A stretch of 41,755 bases of DNA from positions 1-41,755 of the forward strand of contig JAQYLJ010000018.1 in assembly GCA_028720145.1 (NCBI GenBank), written 5' to 3'. The notes beneath the pieces were generated by a model. The model made no database searches. It was not told where the DNA came from and saw only the letters and a list, made by a program, of their open reading frames with translations. The stretch comes from Clostridia bacterium. Lineage in GTDB: Bacteria > Bacillota > Clostridia > Oscillospirales > CAG-272. Below are positions 32,196 through 40,053 of this stretch, piece by piece; positions within the stretch are counted from its first letter, which is position 1; the number at the start of each line of letters is the position of its first letter. The translations under genes and the position numbers were made by a program.

Positions 32196-33596
32196 TCAGA
32201 CGGCGTGAATCCCGAGTGCGGGATCCGCGTTCTCGTCGATGCCGTACTTTTTGCGCTTTCTTTCCTCAAAGAATTTGACGGCGACCTGTTCAAAGAGTGC
32301 GAGGGAGAGGACATCTTCTTCCTGCTCTTCGTACGGGGCGACCTTTTCTTTGAGTGTAGCGAGTTCGGGTTTGATATCATCCGCGGGACGATGGTCGATG
32401 GGCGTGGCATCTCCGATGATCTTTTTGCGAAATTCGGGGTCGATCGGGGCAGGGCATCTCCCGTATTCCCCGCGAATCAGACCGCGAAATTCTTTCGTCA
32501 CGCGAGAGTATCTTCCGTCCTGACCGAACAGCACATTGTTGACTGCCTGCGTGCCGACGATCTGCGACGAGGGGGTTACCAGCGGAGGATACCCCGCATC
32601 TGCGCGCACGCGCGGCACTTCTTCCAGCACCTCTTGGAGTTTGTCGGATTTCCCGGCGAGTTTCAACTGAGAAATGAGGTTCGAGAGCATTCCGCCCGGG
32701 ACTTGATACATGAGGGCATTGACATTGACCGACAGCACTTTCGGGTCAATCAGACCGCTTTCCAAATACTTCTCACGGATGCCGGTGAAGTAGCGGCAGA
32801 CTTTATCGAGCTGTTTGAGGTCAAGCCCCGTGTCATATTCCGTCCCCGCGAGGGTCGCGACGATGGATTCCGTCGGCGGCTGAGAGGTGCCCATCGCGAG
32901 CGGGGAAATCGCGGTATCCACAATGTCTACACCCGCTTCGATGGCTTTGAGGAGCGTCATGGAGCCGAGCCCGCTCGTATAGTGGGTATGGAGTTCAATC
33001 GGGATCTTCACCGTGGATTTCAGTTCTTTGACCAGTTCATACGCACTGTACGGACTGAGCAGCCCCGCCATGTCTTTGATACAGATGGAGTTCGCGCCCA
33101 TCTCTTCGAGCTGTTTTGCGTATTCCGCGAATTTCGCATTGGAGTGGTAGGGAGAGGTGGTGTAGGAGATGGCGGCTTGCACATGACCGCCTTCTTTCAG
33201 GGTCGCACGGATGGCGGTCTCCAAGTTCCGCGGGTCGTTCAGCGCGTCGAAGATACGAATGATGTCGATGCCGTTCGCGATGGACTTCTGTACGAAGTAT
33301 TCGACGACATCGTCGGCGTAATGGCGATAGCCGAGGATGTTCTGTCCGCGGAAGAGCATTTGCAGTTTGGTGTTCTTCACATGGTCGCGGATGGTGCGCA
33401 GCCGTTCCCACGGGTCCTCGTGTAAGAACCGCAGGCAGGCGTCAAAGGTCGCGCCACCCCATGCTTCAAGCGCATGGTAGCCGACATGATCCATTTCTTC
33501 GAGGATGGGGAGCATTTCTTCGGTCGTCATACGGGTCGCGGCAAGAGATTGATGCGCGTCCCGAAGAACCGTTTCGGTAATCAGTACTTTAGACAT
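32196..33596 (-). CDS. oadA: Oxaloacetate/pyruvate carboxyltransferase subunit (OadA/5S type)
   Basis: A 466-residue TIM-barrel carboxyltransferase that moves CO2 between oxaloacetate/pyruvate and biotin. The start MSKVLITETVLRDAHQSL holds the metal-binding Asp; RGQNILGYRHYADD and the carbamylated-lysine motif SICIKDMAGLL with the metal histidines in ELHTHYTSG follow. The C-terminal PYC_OADA domain (about 300-466) is present, but there is no fused biotin domain: the carrier is the separate gene at 35031. I start it at the ATG 33596, which has AAAGGA upstream; a form from 33629 adds 11 unrelated residues. Last gene of the five-gene operon. Confidence 0.93.
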   Translation of the reverse strand: MSKVLITETVLRDAHQSLAATRMTTEEMLPILEEMDHVGYHALEAWGGATFDACLRFLHEDPWERLRTIRDHVKNTKLQMLFRGQNILGYRHYADDVVEYFVQKSIANGIDIIRIFDALNDPRNLETAIRATLKEGGHVQAAISYTTSPYHSNAKFAEYAKQLEEMGANSICIKDMAGLLSPYSAYELVKELKSTVKIPIELHTHYTSGLGSMTLLKAIEAGVDIVDTAISPLAMGTSQPPTESIVATLAGTEYDTGLDLKQLDKVCRYFTGIREKYLESGLIDPKVLSVNVNALMYQVPGGMLSNLISQLKLAGKSDKLQEVLEEVPRVRADAGYPPLVTPSSQIVGTQAVNNVLFGQDGRYSRVTKEFRGLIRGEYGRCPAPIDPEFRKKIIGDATPIDHRPADDIKPELATLKEKVAPYEEQEEDVLSLALFEQVAVKFFEERKRKKYGIDENADPALGIHAV

Positions 33597-33616
33597 ATCG
33601 TTCCTTTCTTGCCCCG

Positions 33617-35020
33617 TCAGGCAAAGCAACTAAGTAGGAATCCGGCGGCGACGGCAGAGCCGATCACGCCCGCCACATTCGGTCCCATCGCGTGCATCAA
33701 GAGGAAATTGGTGGGGTCTTCTCTGCGTCCTTCATTCTGCGCCACACGGGCAGCCATCGGGACTGCGGAGACGCCGGCGGCACCAATAAGAGGATTGATC
33801 TTTCCTTTGGTGAGCCAGCACATGAGTTTCCCGCCGAGGACACCGCCCGCGGTCGAGAGACAGAAAGCGACCAGTCCCAGTCCGATGATCAAGAGGGTAC
33901 TGGGTTTGAGGAAGTTTTCGGCAGATGCGGTCGCGCCGACCGAGACACCTAAGAAAATGGTTACGATGTTGATGAGTTCGTTCTGAGCGGTCTTGGAGAG
34001 ACGGTCGGTCACACCCGAGATATTAAACAGGTTCCCGAGCATGAGGAAGCCGACAAGAGGAGCGGCATCCGGAACAATCAGAACCACGACCAAGGTCACG
34101 AGGATGGGGAAGAGCACTTTCTGTACCGTGGAGACGGGACGCAGAGTGGACATTTTAATCGAGCGCTCTTTTTTGGTCGTGAGCAGTCGCATGATAGGCG
34201 GCTGTATCATGGGAATCAAAGCCATGTAGCTGTATGCCGCAATCGCGATGGCTCCCAAGAGGGAGGGCGCCAAAGTCTTGGTGACCAAAATCGCCGTCGG
34301 ACCGTCCGCACCGCCGATGATACCGATGGATGCCGCTTCCGCGGGAGAGAAGTAGAAGAGAGCACCGAAGAATGCGGCGAAAACGCCGAGCTGTGCAGCG
34401 GCGCCCAGCATCAAACTCTTCGGGTTGGCGATCAGGGGAGTGAAGTCGGTCATCGCGCCGATTCCGAGGAAGATGAGGGAGGGATAGATCCCGAGTTTCA
34501 CGCCGAGGTACAGAAGATCGACCAGTCCGCCGTGGCTAACCACTTCTTTGAGAATCGCGGACATGGTGACATGGATTTCGCCCGCTTCGGAGAGGGTGGC
34601 GACGCTCGTAAGACCCAAATCGGAGAACTCCTGCAAAATACCCGCTACCGTGTTGGCATCAAGACCTGCAAAAGTGAATCTCAAGGTCTCACCGTCTACC
34701 AGCGTCCAAAGGTTGGGGGCAATGCCGTTAAGATAGTAAAGAAACTTTTGCATGGCGGGAGCCATGGTGCCCGTCTCGGGATGAATATAGTGTTCATCGA
34801 AGAAGAAGTCCATGTGCATCAGTTCAGCGCCCGGCAGGTTTGCGAGGAGCATCCCGAATGCAATCGGCAAGAGCAGTAGCGGCTCAAACTTTTTCACGAT
34901 GGCAAGGTAGAAGAGAGCCCCGATGATGACATACATCACCAGTGTCTTCCACCAATCGGCAGATGAAAAGAGTAGAGCGATTCCTGTCTTTCCCAGAAAG
35001 GATTTTATCGCTTCCAGCAT
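33617..35020 (-). CDS. oadB: Na+-translocating decarboxylase beta subunit
   Basis: A 467-residue polytopic membrane protein that decarboxylates carboxybiotin and pumps Na+. Recognisable parts: LAIVKKFEPLLLLPIAFGMLLANLP, LGIGAMTDFTPLIANPKS, the key IGIIGGADGPTAILVT with the essential Asp, AAYSYMALIPMIQPPIMRLLT, NIVTIFLGVSVGA and the end GAAGVSAVPMAARV to HAMGPNVAGVIGSAVAAG. About 115 residues (roughly 63-177) between the first helices and the LGIGAMTDF block are not conserved; this loop is longer than in the K. pneumoniae protein as I recall it. AAGGAG precedes the ATG. Confidence 0.95.
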   Translation of the reverse strand: MLEAIKSFLGKTGIALLFSSADWWKTLVMYVIIGALFYLAIVKKFEPLLLLPIAFGMLLANLPGAELMHMDFFFDEHYIHPETGTMAPAMQKFLYYLNGIAPNLWTLVDGETLRFTFAGLDANTVAGILQEFSDLGLTSVATLSEAGEIHVTMSAILKEVVSHGGLVDLLYLGVKLGIYPSLIFLGIGAMTDFTPLIANPKSLMLGAAAQLGVFAAFFGALFYFSPAEAASIGIIGGADGPTAILVTKTLAPSLLGAIAIAAYSYMALIPMIQPPIMRLLTTKKERSIKMSTLRPVSTVQKVLFPILVTLVVVLIVPDAAPLVGFLMLGNLFNISGVTDRLSKTAQNELINIVTIFLGVSVGATASAENFLKPSTLLIIGLGLVAFCLSTAGGVLGGKLMCWLTKGKINPLIGAAGVSAVPMAARVAQNEGRREDPTNFLLMHAMGPNVAGVIGSAVAAGFLLSCFA

Positions 35021-35030
35021 AATTGGCTCC

Positions 35031-35417
35031 TTATTTCAGAGTGGCAAGAACTGCGCCGGAGGCAACAGAAGCACCCTTTGTCGTATCTACGGAGGCAATC
35101 ACGCCGTCCTCGGGAGCGGGGATTTCATTCTCCATTTTCATGGCTTCCAGAATGAACAGCGGTTCGCCACGTTTCACGCTCTGACCCACGGTCACTTTCA
35201 CTTCGAGAATGGTGCCGGGCATGGGAGCCGTGACGGGTTTAGTCCCTGCGGCGGGTGCAGCGGGAGCGGCAGCTTTCGGGGCGGCGGCAGGCGCTTTCGC
35301 CACGGGGGTGACAGGTGCTTTGGGGGCTGCGGGCGCTTGCTCCGTTGCACCGGCGGCGACCTCTTCCACCTCCACCTCATATACATTTCCGTTGACAGTA
35401 ATCTGATACTTTTTCAT
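35031..35417 (-). CDS. Biotin carboxyl carrier subunit
   Basis: A 128-residue protein. A short N-terminal strand pair ([20 protein letters not shown]) is joined by an Ala/Pro-rich flexible linker (about 22-58) to a biotinyl domain. The biotinylated lysine is in LEAMKMENE, and [11 protein letters not shown] is the other family mark. It is the mobile arm that carries CO2 from a carboxyltransferase to OadB. 10 nt separate it from oadB and 12 nt from oadG, so all are in one operon. Confidence 0.95.
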   Translation of the reverse strand: MKKYQITVNGNVYEVEVEEVAAGATEQAPAAPKAPVTPVAKAPAAAPKAAAPAAPAAGTKPVTAPMPGTILEVKVTVGQSVKRGEPLFILEAMKMENEIPAPEDGVIASVDTTKGASVASGAVLATLK

Positions 35418-35429
35418 TTTCTGAAAACC

Positions 35430-35828
35430 TCACTTTCTCTTAAATGATACGACTCGGAACGAGCCGGTAGGTTGCTCGCTTTCTGCGGCGGCGATGGCGG
35501 CGGCGATGACGGCTGTGATTTCCTCATCGTCGGCGGTAGATATTGCGGGAGTTGCGACCTCGGGGGTCACGGTCGGTGCTTTTTCGATAGGTAAGGAGGG
35601 AGGCGGCGCGATGGCAGAGTGCTGTGCGGGCGGAGCCTGCTTGGGCTTTCTGCCATGGCTGATCAGATGAAAGAGTTCAAGAACTCCCCAGACGATTGCC
35701 AAGACGGCAAACACCGTCAAAAGCCCTATCAGAGCCGTGGGCAGTCCGTTTTTGAACACATCACCGATGGTTTGAAAGCCGCCGTCTTTCCCAAACCGTG
35801 CGGTATCGGAATAGAGGGCAAAATACAT
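35430..35828 (-). CDS. OadG-family small membrane subunit
   Basis: A 132-residue protein with one transmembrane helix (about 28-54, LPTALIGLLTVFAVLAIVWGVLELFHLI). A Pro/Ala-rich linker and the short conserved end (DDEEITAVIAAAIAAAE, then GSFRVVSFKRK) follow. The layout is that of OadG/gamma subunits, which anchor the carboxyltransferase to OadB. About 25 soluble residues before the helix are unusual for OadG, which normally starts with the helix. AAAGGAG precedes the ATG. Confidence 0.85.
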   Translation of the reverse strand: MYFALYSDTARFGKDGGFQTIGDVFKNGLPTALIGLLTVFAVLAIVWGVLELFHLISHGRKPKQAPPAQHSAIAPPPSLPIEKAPTVTPEVATPAISTADDEEITAVIAAAIAAAESEQPTGSFRVVSFKRK

Positions 35829-35844
35829 GGCGTTTCTCCTTTCC

Positions 35845-37200
35845 TCAACAGGTGAGCATCAGCAGGGCGGAAGCAATCCGCGCCCGAATCTCGCTCTCGT
35901 CGATGAGGTCATCGACTTCTCCTGTCGAGGCAGCGCTGACGGGAGAGGCGACCGACGCCTTCCACTTCGCTTCGAGTTCTTCCCGCGTCGTACCGTTCCC
36001 GATTTCGTCATTCCAGGCAAACGCGACTGAAGCGTTCGCCGGGAGAATCCCAATCTCGGACGAGGGGAGGGCATAGACCAGTTCGCATCCGAGACTCTTC
36101 GACCCGAGGAGGGAGAACGCGGCACCAATCGCATGGTCCAGCAGTACCGTCACACCGGGGACACCGAGGGCGGCATAGGAAAGCGCGAGGTCTTTCACCG
36201 CGTCGGTCGGTGTGGCAGGGGAGACTCCGAGGGAGTTCACGAGCGTCACGACAGGCAGAGCAAAAGAGTCGCAGATATTCAGAAACGCAGAAATCTTGTA
36301 GCAGGCGTCCCGCGTCAGTTTCCCCTCGTCCTGCGCGTAGTCGGAAGCGACGATGCCGCATTTGACACCGCCGATCGACGCAAAGCAGGTGACGGCGGCG
36401 GGGCCGTAAGACGGAGAGACTTCAATGAGTTCACCGTTATCCGCAATCGCGGCGAGCGAGCCGCGGATATCATCGGCGAAGGGGAGGGCGGGGAGCCGCC
36501 GATTGAGATCATCGGTGGTGTCTCCCTCAATGTCTCCGTCGGGAATGAAGTGGATGAGGGATTTGATATAGGTAAGGGAATCGCTTTCAGAGCCGTGGAA
36601 ACACCAAGTGTCTTCACCATTCTGTTTTCCGCCGAGTTCCTCCGACGAGGCATAGAAAGGAACGCCCTCTTTGACGACCGTGAAGTCGAAGGCGGCGGCG
36701 ATGGCGGCAGCGGTCCCGATGCAGGTGCCGCGCACATAGGCGATTTGGAGGATCTCGTCGGATGCGAGACTCACGGTTTTGAGAATGCGGGCATACGCCG
36801 CCATGGAAGTGACCCCCTCAAAAATGTCTGCGCCGGAAGACGCGAACATTCCGACCACGGGAGCGCCCCGTTTGACGGCGAGGTCATAAAGCGCTTCAAT
36901 CTTATCGGCGTGACGGGAATCCACCGCGCCTTTCATACGCGTTTCGTCCTGCGCGAACGCAAAAACCAGTTGCCCGTTGACAGCACCGTAACCGGTGATG
37001 ACCCCCTCAAAATCGGCATCCTTTCCGATGAGTGCACCGTCATGGTACGAGCGCTTGGTAAAGGCACCCGTCTCCACAAAGGTATCTGCGTCGAAAAGAC
37101 CCACAAGGGCAGCGCGCGCGGGAGAGACTCCCTCCGCCGTCAGCGTATCACGCAGTTCCCCGGCTGAGGGGAAGGGACTGACAGTCGGTTTCTTTTTCAT
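35845..37200 (-). CDS. Diverged acyl-CoA carboxyltransferase-like subunit (MmdA/12S-like)
   Basis: A 451-residue crotonase-fold carboxyltransferase, shorter than MmdA (about 510). Family regions are visible: ARAALVGLFDADTFVETGAF, VITGYGAVNGQLVFAFAQDET, DNGELIEVSPSYGPAAVTCFA and LGCELVYALPSSEIGILP. The glycine motifs that form the acyl-CoA oxyanion holes are altered: SSGADIFEGV stands for SGGARIQEG, and DHAIGAAFSLLG for KAYGGSYLAM. It may not use a typical acyl-CoA. I start it at the ATG 37200 with GGAG 9 nt upstream; another ATG at 37206 adds two residues. First gene of the decarboxylase operon. Confidence 0.8.
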   Translation of the reverse strand: MKKKPTVSPFPSAGELRDTLTAEGVSPARAALVGLFDADTFVETGAFTKRSYHDGALIGKDADFEGVITGYGAVNGQLVFAFAQDETRMKGAVDSRHADKIEALYDLAVKRGAPVVGMFASSGADIFEGVTSMAAYARILKTVSLASDEILQIAYVRGTCIGTAAAIAAAFDFTVVKEGVPFYASSEELGGKQNGEDTWCFHGSESDSLTYIKSLIHFIPDGDIEGDTTDDLNRRLPALPFADDIRGSLAAIADNGELIEVSPSYGPAAVTCFASIGGVKCGIVASDYAQDEGKLTRDACYKISAFLNICDSFALPVVTLVNSLGVSPATPTDAVKDLALSYAALGVPGVTVLLDHAIGAAFSLLGSKSLGCELVYALPSSEIGILPANASVAFAWNDEIGNGTTREELEAKWKASVASPVSAASTGEVDDLIDESEIRARIASALLMLTC

Positions 37201-37238
37201 AGGCATGTACTCCGATTTGTCCCCAAATCGGCTCCTTT
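37201..37238 (-). promoter_or_regulatory. Start region of the carboxyltransferase gene with hairpin between SD and ATG
   Basis: Read on the minus strand: AAAGGAG (37232-37238), then CCGATTTG (37224-37231) pairing perfectly with CAAATCGG (37212-37219) around a 4-nt loop, then AGTAC and the ATG at 37206, with a second ATG at 37200. The hairpin covers part of a second weak SD (GGAG, 37210-37213). Folded, AAAGGAG lies 5 nt from the first ATG. Confidence 0.6.
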
Positions 37239-37282
37239 CATGAATAGATAATTTAATTTAATCCAATTTTTCACCGAATACT

Positions 37283-37311
37283 ATACTACCACAAACCATC
37301 CGCGGGGTCAA
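37283..37311 (-). promoter_or_regulatory. Promoter of the decarboxylase operon
   Basis: On the minus strand TTGACC (37306-37311) and TAGTAT (37283-37288) are spaced by 17 bp, with an A/T-rich leader of about 70 nt after it. Confidence 0.6.
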
Positions 37312-37340
37312 GCGCAGAAATGCACGAATAATCAACAAAA

Positions 37341-37392
37341 ATAAAAACAAAAAATCGGAGAAACCGTATAGTTTTTGACGGTTTCTCCGATT
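37341..37392 (-). terminator. Terminator of the xer-fumB-regulator operon
   Basis: A 14-bp perfect stem (37353-37366 with 37379-37392, core ATCGGAGAAACCG) with a 12-nt loop is followed on the minus strand by a long T-rich tail. Confidence 0.9.
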
Positions 37393-37417
37393 GGGTCGCG
37401 ACAGGGGTCGCATCGAG

Positions 37418-38266
37418 TCAATTTCGGAACGAGGAGAGAAGGGCATTTCGCTTCGCCGCAAAGCGGTACGCGTTCTCATAATCCTTGCGTTCTCGGTAAC
37501 AGGTTTCCAGGTCTGCGTAGATTCGATAAAGAAGCAATACGCTGATTTTCCCTGAATCCCGCGCGTCTGCTGCGCTTTCCAGCGTGCTGATTGCTTCTTG
37601 AAAGCGGTATTCTTTCATTCGGCGTTTGGCTTCCATATGTTTCGCGTAGACTTCGGTACGGTAAGGATATTCCCAGTCGTCCCGAATATAGTGATAGAGT
37701 TCCTCTTCGGTTGCAGCGTCGGATACGGTACGGTAGTCGTCTTCATTCAAGGCGTACTTCGGGGTGATGGGGTCGCTGACGAGCGCACGCACCAAAATGG
37801 CTCTTGCCTGAAGATGAGAGACATCGAACCGGGTTTCCTTCATGCAGGTTTCCAATTCCGCAAGGTGGGTTTCCGCCGTGTGGACGGAGCCGCCCGCGGC
37901 GCAAGCTTCGGCAGCGTACAGGTGCGCCGACGCGAGAAGATAGGCGAGGGTATCGCTTTTGACACCCGTGAGTTTTTCCCGAGCGACTAAAATGGCTTCT
38001 TCATACTTGCCTGCGAGGATAAGTTCCTCGACTTTGGGAAACCAAAGCGCTAGATTTTCCTCCTCAATGGAGCGTGCGGGCGTTAAAAGGTAGTCGATAC
38101 TGACCCCCAGTTTCGAAGCGAGATATTGCGCGGCTTTGAGAGAGGGCATGGCTTTTCCGCTCTCGATTTCACTTATCATATTGCGGGTCATTTGGTCACC
38201 CGCCAGTTCGGTCTGCGTCAGTGAACAGGCGAGGCGGCGCTCTCTGATTTTTTCACCGACTGTCAT
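37418..38266 (-). CDS. XRE-family regulator with TPR-like domain
   Basis: A 282-residue protein. The N-terminal helix-turn-helix (about 1-62) reads MTVGEKIRERRLACSLTQTELAG, NMISEIESGKAMPSLKAAQYLASKLGV. The rest is all-helical and Ala/Glu-rich, with repeated pairs such as EEAILVAREKL, QEAISTLESA and ENAYRFAAKRN. This layout recalls Rgg/PlcR-type regulators that bind small peptides through TPRs. No precursor peptide gene is seen beside it. The ATG overlaps the fumarase stop (ATGA) and has GGGAGG 4 nt upstream. Whether it controls the next operon is unknown. Confidence 0.8.
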   Translation of the reverse strand: MTVGEKIRERRLACSLTQTELAGDQMTRNMISEIESGKAMPSLKAAQYLASKLGVSIDYLLTPARSIEEENLALWFPKVEELILAGKYEEAILVAREKLTGVKSDTLAYLLASAHLYAAEACAAGGSVHTAETHLAELETCMKETRFDVSHLQARAILVRALVSDPITPKYALNEDDYRTVSDAATEEELYHYIRDDWEYPYRTEVYAKHMEAKRRMKEYRFQEAISTLESAADARDSGKISVLLLYRIYADLETCYRERKDYENAYRFAAKRNALLSSFRN

Positions 38267-38796
38267 AATTCCTCCCGAAAGAGAGAATTCCCCTGTGCGT
38301 CGATGCCGACAAAGACGGGAAAATCCTTGACCGTGAGACGCTTGACGGATTCACAGCCGAGATCGTCATAGGCGATGACTTCCTGTTTCAGAACCGAACG
38401 GGCGTACAGAGCACCCGCACCTCCAATGGCGGCGAGATAAATGCCGCCGTATTTTTTGAGGGCATCATAGACCTCTTTTGAGCGGTCGCCTTTCCCGATT
38501 GTACAGCGGAGACCGAGTTTTGTGAGTTCGGGAAGATAGGGGTCCATCCGACAGGATGTCGTAGGTCCGCAGGAGCCGATCGGACGCCCCTCGGGCGCAG
38601 GGGTGGGTCCCGCGTAGTAAATGGCGGTGCCGGTCAGGGGAAAAGGGAGCGGCTCCCCTTTTTCGAGGGCGGCAAATATTCTTTTGTGCGCCGCGTCTCT
38701 CGCGGTATAGATCACCCCCGACAGGAGAAGTTCCTCTCCTGCGGAAACCGAGCGGTACCAGGATTCGATTTCTTCGATGCGGTAAGCGGTAGCCAT
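38263..38796 (-). CDS. Fumarate/tartrate hydratase beta subunit
   Basis: A 177-residue class I (iron-sulfur) hydratase beta subunit, the swivelling C-terminal domain. Motifs: LLSGVIYTARDAAHKRI, IYYAGPTPAPEGRPIGSCGPTTSCRMD, then GKGDRSKEVYDALKKYGGIYLAAIGGAGAL and YDDLGCESVKRLTVKDFPVFVGIDAQG. The alpha subunit, which holds the iron-sulfur cluster, is not in the window on either side. AAGGAGG precedes the ATG. It lies between a recombinase and a regulator, with 3 nt to the former. Confidence 0.92.
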   Translation of the reverse strand: MATAYRIEEIESWYRSVSAGEELLLSGVIYTARDAAHKRIFAALEKGEPLPFPLTGTAIYYAGPTPAPEGRPIGSCGPTTSCRMDPYLPELTKLGLRCTIGKGDRSKEVYDALKKYGGIYLAAIGGAGALYARSVLKQEVIAYDDLGCESVKRLTVKDFPVFVGIDAQGNSLFREEL

Positions 38797-38799
38797 GGG

Positions 38800-39897
38800 T
38801 CAGTCCTCCTTCGGTGTGTCGCTGTCGGGTTTCTTTTTTGTCCCGTCCGCTTTTTCTTCACGTGCACGTCTGACAACATCCTGCACGGGGTCGATGCGCC
38901 GTACCGTCGACAGGGGGTTGCTGTTCACGGCATCCGCCATATTGCGGTTGGTGACATGGGTGTAAATCTGCGTGGTGTTGAGTTGTTCATGTCCGAGGAT
39001 TTCTTTCAGTACGCGGACATCCACGCGTCCCGTCTGATACATAAGGGTCGCCGCGGTATGGCGGAGCTTATGGACGGACATCCCGGGGGCATGGAGACCC
39101 GCTGCATCCAGATACTTGTAGACCATCCATTGTACGGTCTTATTGCTGATTCTTTGATTGCGGGTACTCAGGAACAATGCCTTTTGCCGCATTTTCTCCG
39201 GGGTTCCGTCGAGACGCTCGCGCAGGTATTCGGTCAGCGCGTCGCGGCAGGCATCATTTAAGTAGACGACCCGTTCTTTGTTGCCTTTCCCGAGGACACG
39301 CAAGGACTGGAAGTCCTGCGAGATATCGGTGAGGTTGATTCCCGTGAGTTCGGACAGACGCATCCCGCAGTTGAGAAAGAGGGTCAGAATCGCGTAATCG
39401 CGCCGTTTGGATTTTGAGTCTGACCGATTCACCACATCGAGCAGCGATAAGCTCTCGTCCAGCGTCAAAAACTTCGGCAGAGTGGCTCTTTTTTTAGGAC
39501 CCTCAATTTGCTGAGTCGGGTCGTGTTCAATCCTGTCGGTGCGGAGCAGAAACTTGAAGAATGTACGCAGACAGGAGAGTTTTCGGTTGCGGGTGACGGC
39601 AGAGTTCTCTTTGGTCTGCGTTAAGTAATATAAGTAGCCGAGGATGTCCCGCGGTACGACCTGTTTGAGCCGTTCTTCATCAATGTCATGAAAGGGAACG
39701 GCGGAGATATCCTCGAATGCGGGATCCATGCCGCGATCGAGCGCCGAGAGATATTTGAGGAACAAGCGGAGATCGAGCATATACTCAAAGACCGTCATCG
39801 GACTGCGCCCGTAGACGCTGGTCAGGGTTCTTTGGAACTCGATGGCGATAGGCGGAAATTCCGCCAGTTCTTCCTTGCGTAGCGATTGTACTGCCAT
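38800..39897 (-). CDS. xerC: Tyrosine recombinase of the XerC/XerD type
   Basis: A 365-residue site-specific recombinase. The SAM-like N domain (about 15-140) precedes a complete catalytic domain: Arg in NCGMRLSELTG, Lys in GKGNKERVVYL, HKLRH, His in LGHEQLNTTQ and the nucleophile Tyr in IYTHV. A charged tail of about 35 residues (REEKADGTKKKPDSDTPKED) is longer than in XerC/XerD. The sequence cannot decide between chromosome-dimer resolution (Xer) and an integrase, but no mobile-element genes are around it, which favours the first. It is the first gene of the operon with fumarase beta and the regulator. Confidence 0.85.
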   Translation of the reverse strand: MAVQSLRKEELAEFPPIAIEFQRTLTSVYGRSPMTVFEYMLDLRLFLKYLSALDRGMDPAFEDISAVPFHDIDEERLKQVVPRDILGYLYYLTQTKENSAVTRNRKLSCLRTFFKFLLRTDRIEHDPTQQIEGPKKRATLPKFLTLDESLSLLDVVNRSDSKSKRRDYAILTLFLNCGMRLSELTGINLTDISQDFQSLRVLGKGNKERVVYLNDACRDALTEYLRERLDGTPEKMRQKALFLSTRNQRISNKTVQWMVYKYLDAAGLHAPGMSVHKLRHTAATLMYQTGRVDVRVLKEILGHEQLNTTQIYTHVTNRNMADAVNSNPLSTVRRIDPVQDVVRRAREEKADGTKKKPDSDTPKED

Positions 39898-39997
39898 TTG
39901 ATTGCCTCACAATGGTTTTGTATAATTCATTGTAGCACATTTTTTGCTCGCTTCATGGACAATCTGTAAATAATTTTTACGCGCGCCCGCAAAAGAC

Positions 39998-40026
39998 TTG
40001 CAAAAAGAAGAGGGGAGAGCTACAAT
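39998..40026 (+). promoter_or_regulatory. Promoter of the membrane protein gene
   Basis: TTGCAA (39998-40003) and TACAAT (40021-40026) are spaced by 17 bp. The ATG at 40054 has AAGGGGA upstream. Confidence 0.65.
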
Positions 40027-40053
40027 AAAGTATCAGACAAAAGGGGAATACGA

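Noticed and set aside
38800-39897. Integrase of a mobile element with att sites in the tRNAs
   Set aside because: The recombinase is 30 kb from the tRNAs, is surrounded by housekeeping genes, and no excision, replication or transfer genes or flanking direct repeats are visible.
39929-39934. Promoter of the tyrosine recombinase operon
   Set aside because: A TACAAT-like -10 is present on the minus strand but the -35 position (CATGAA) does not match.
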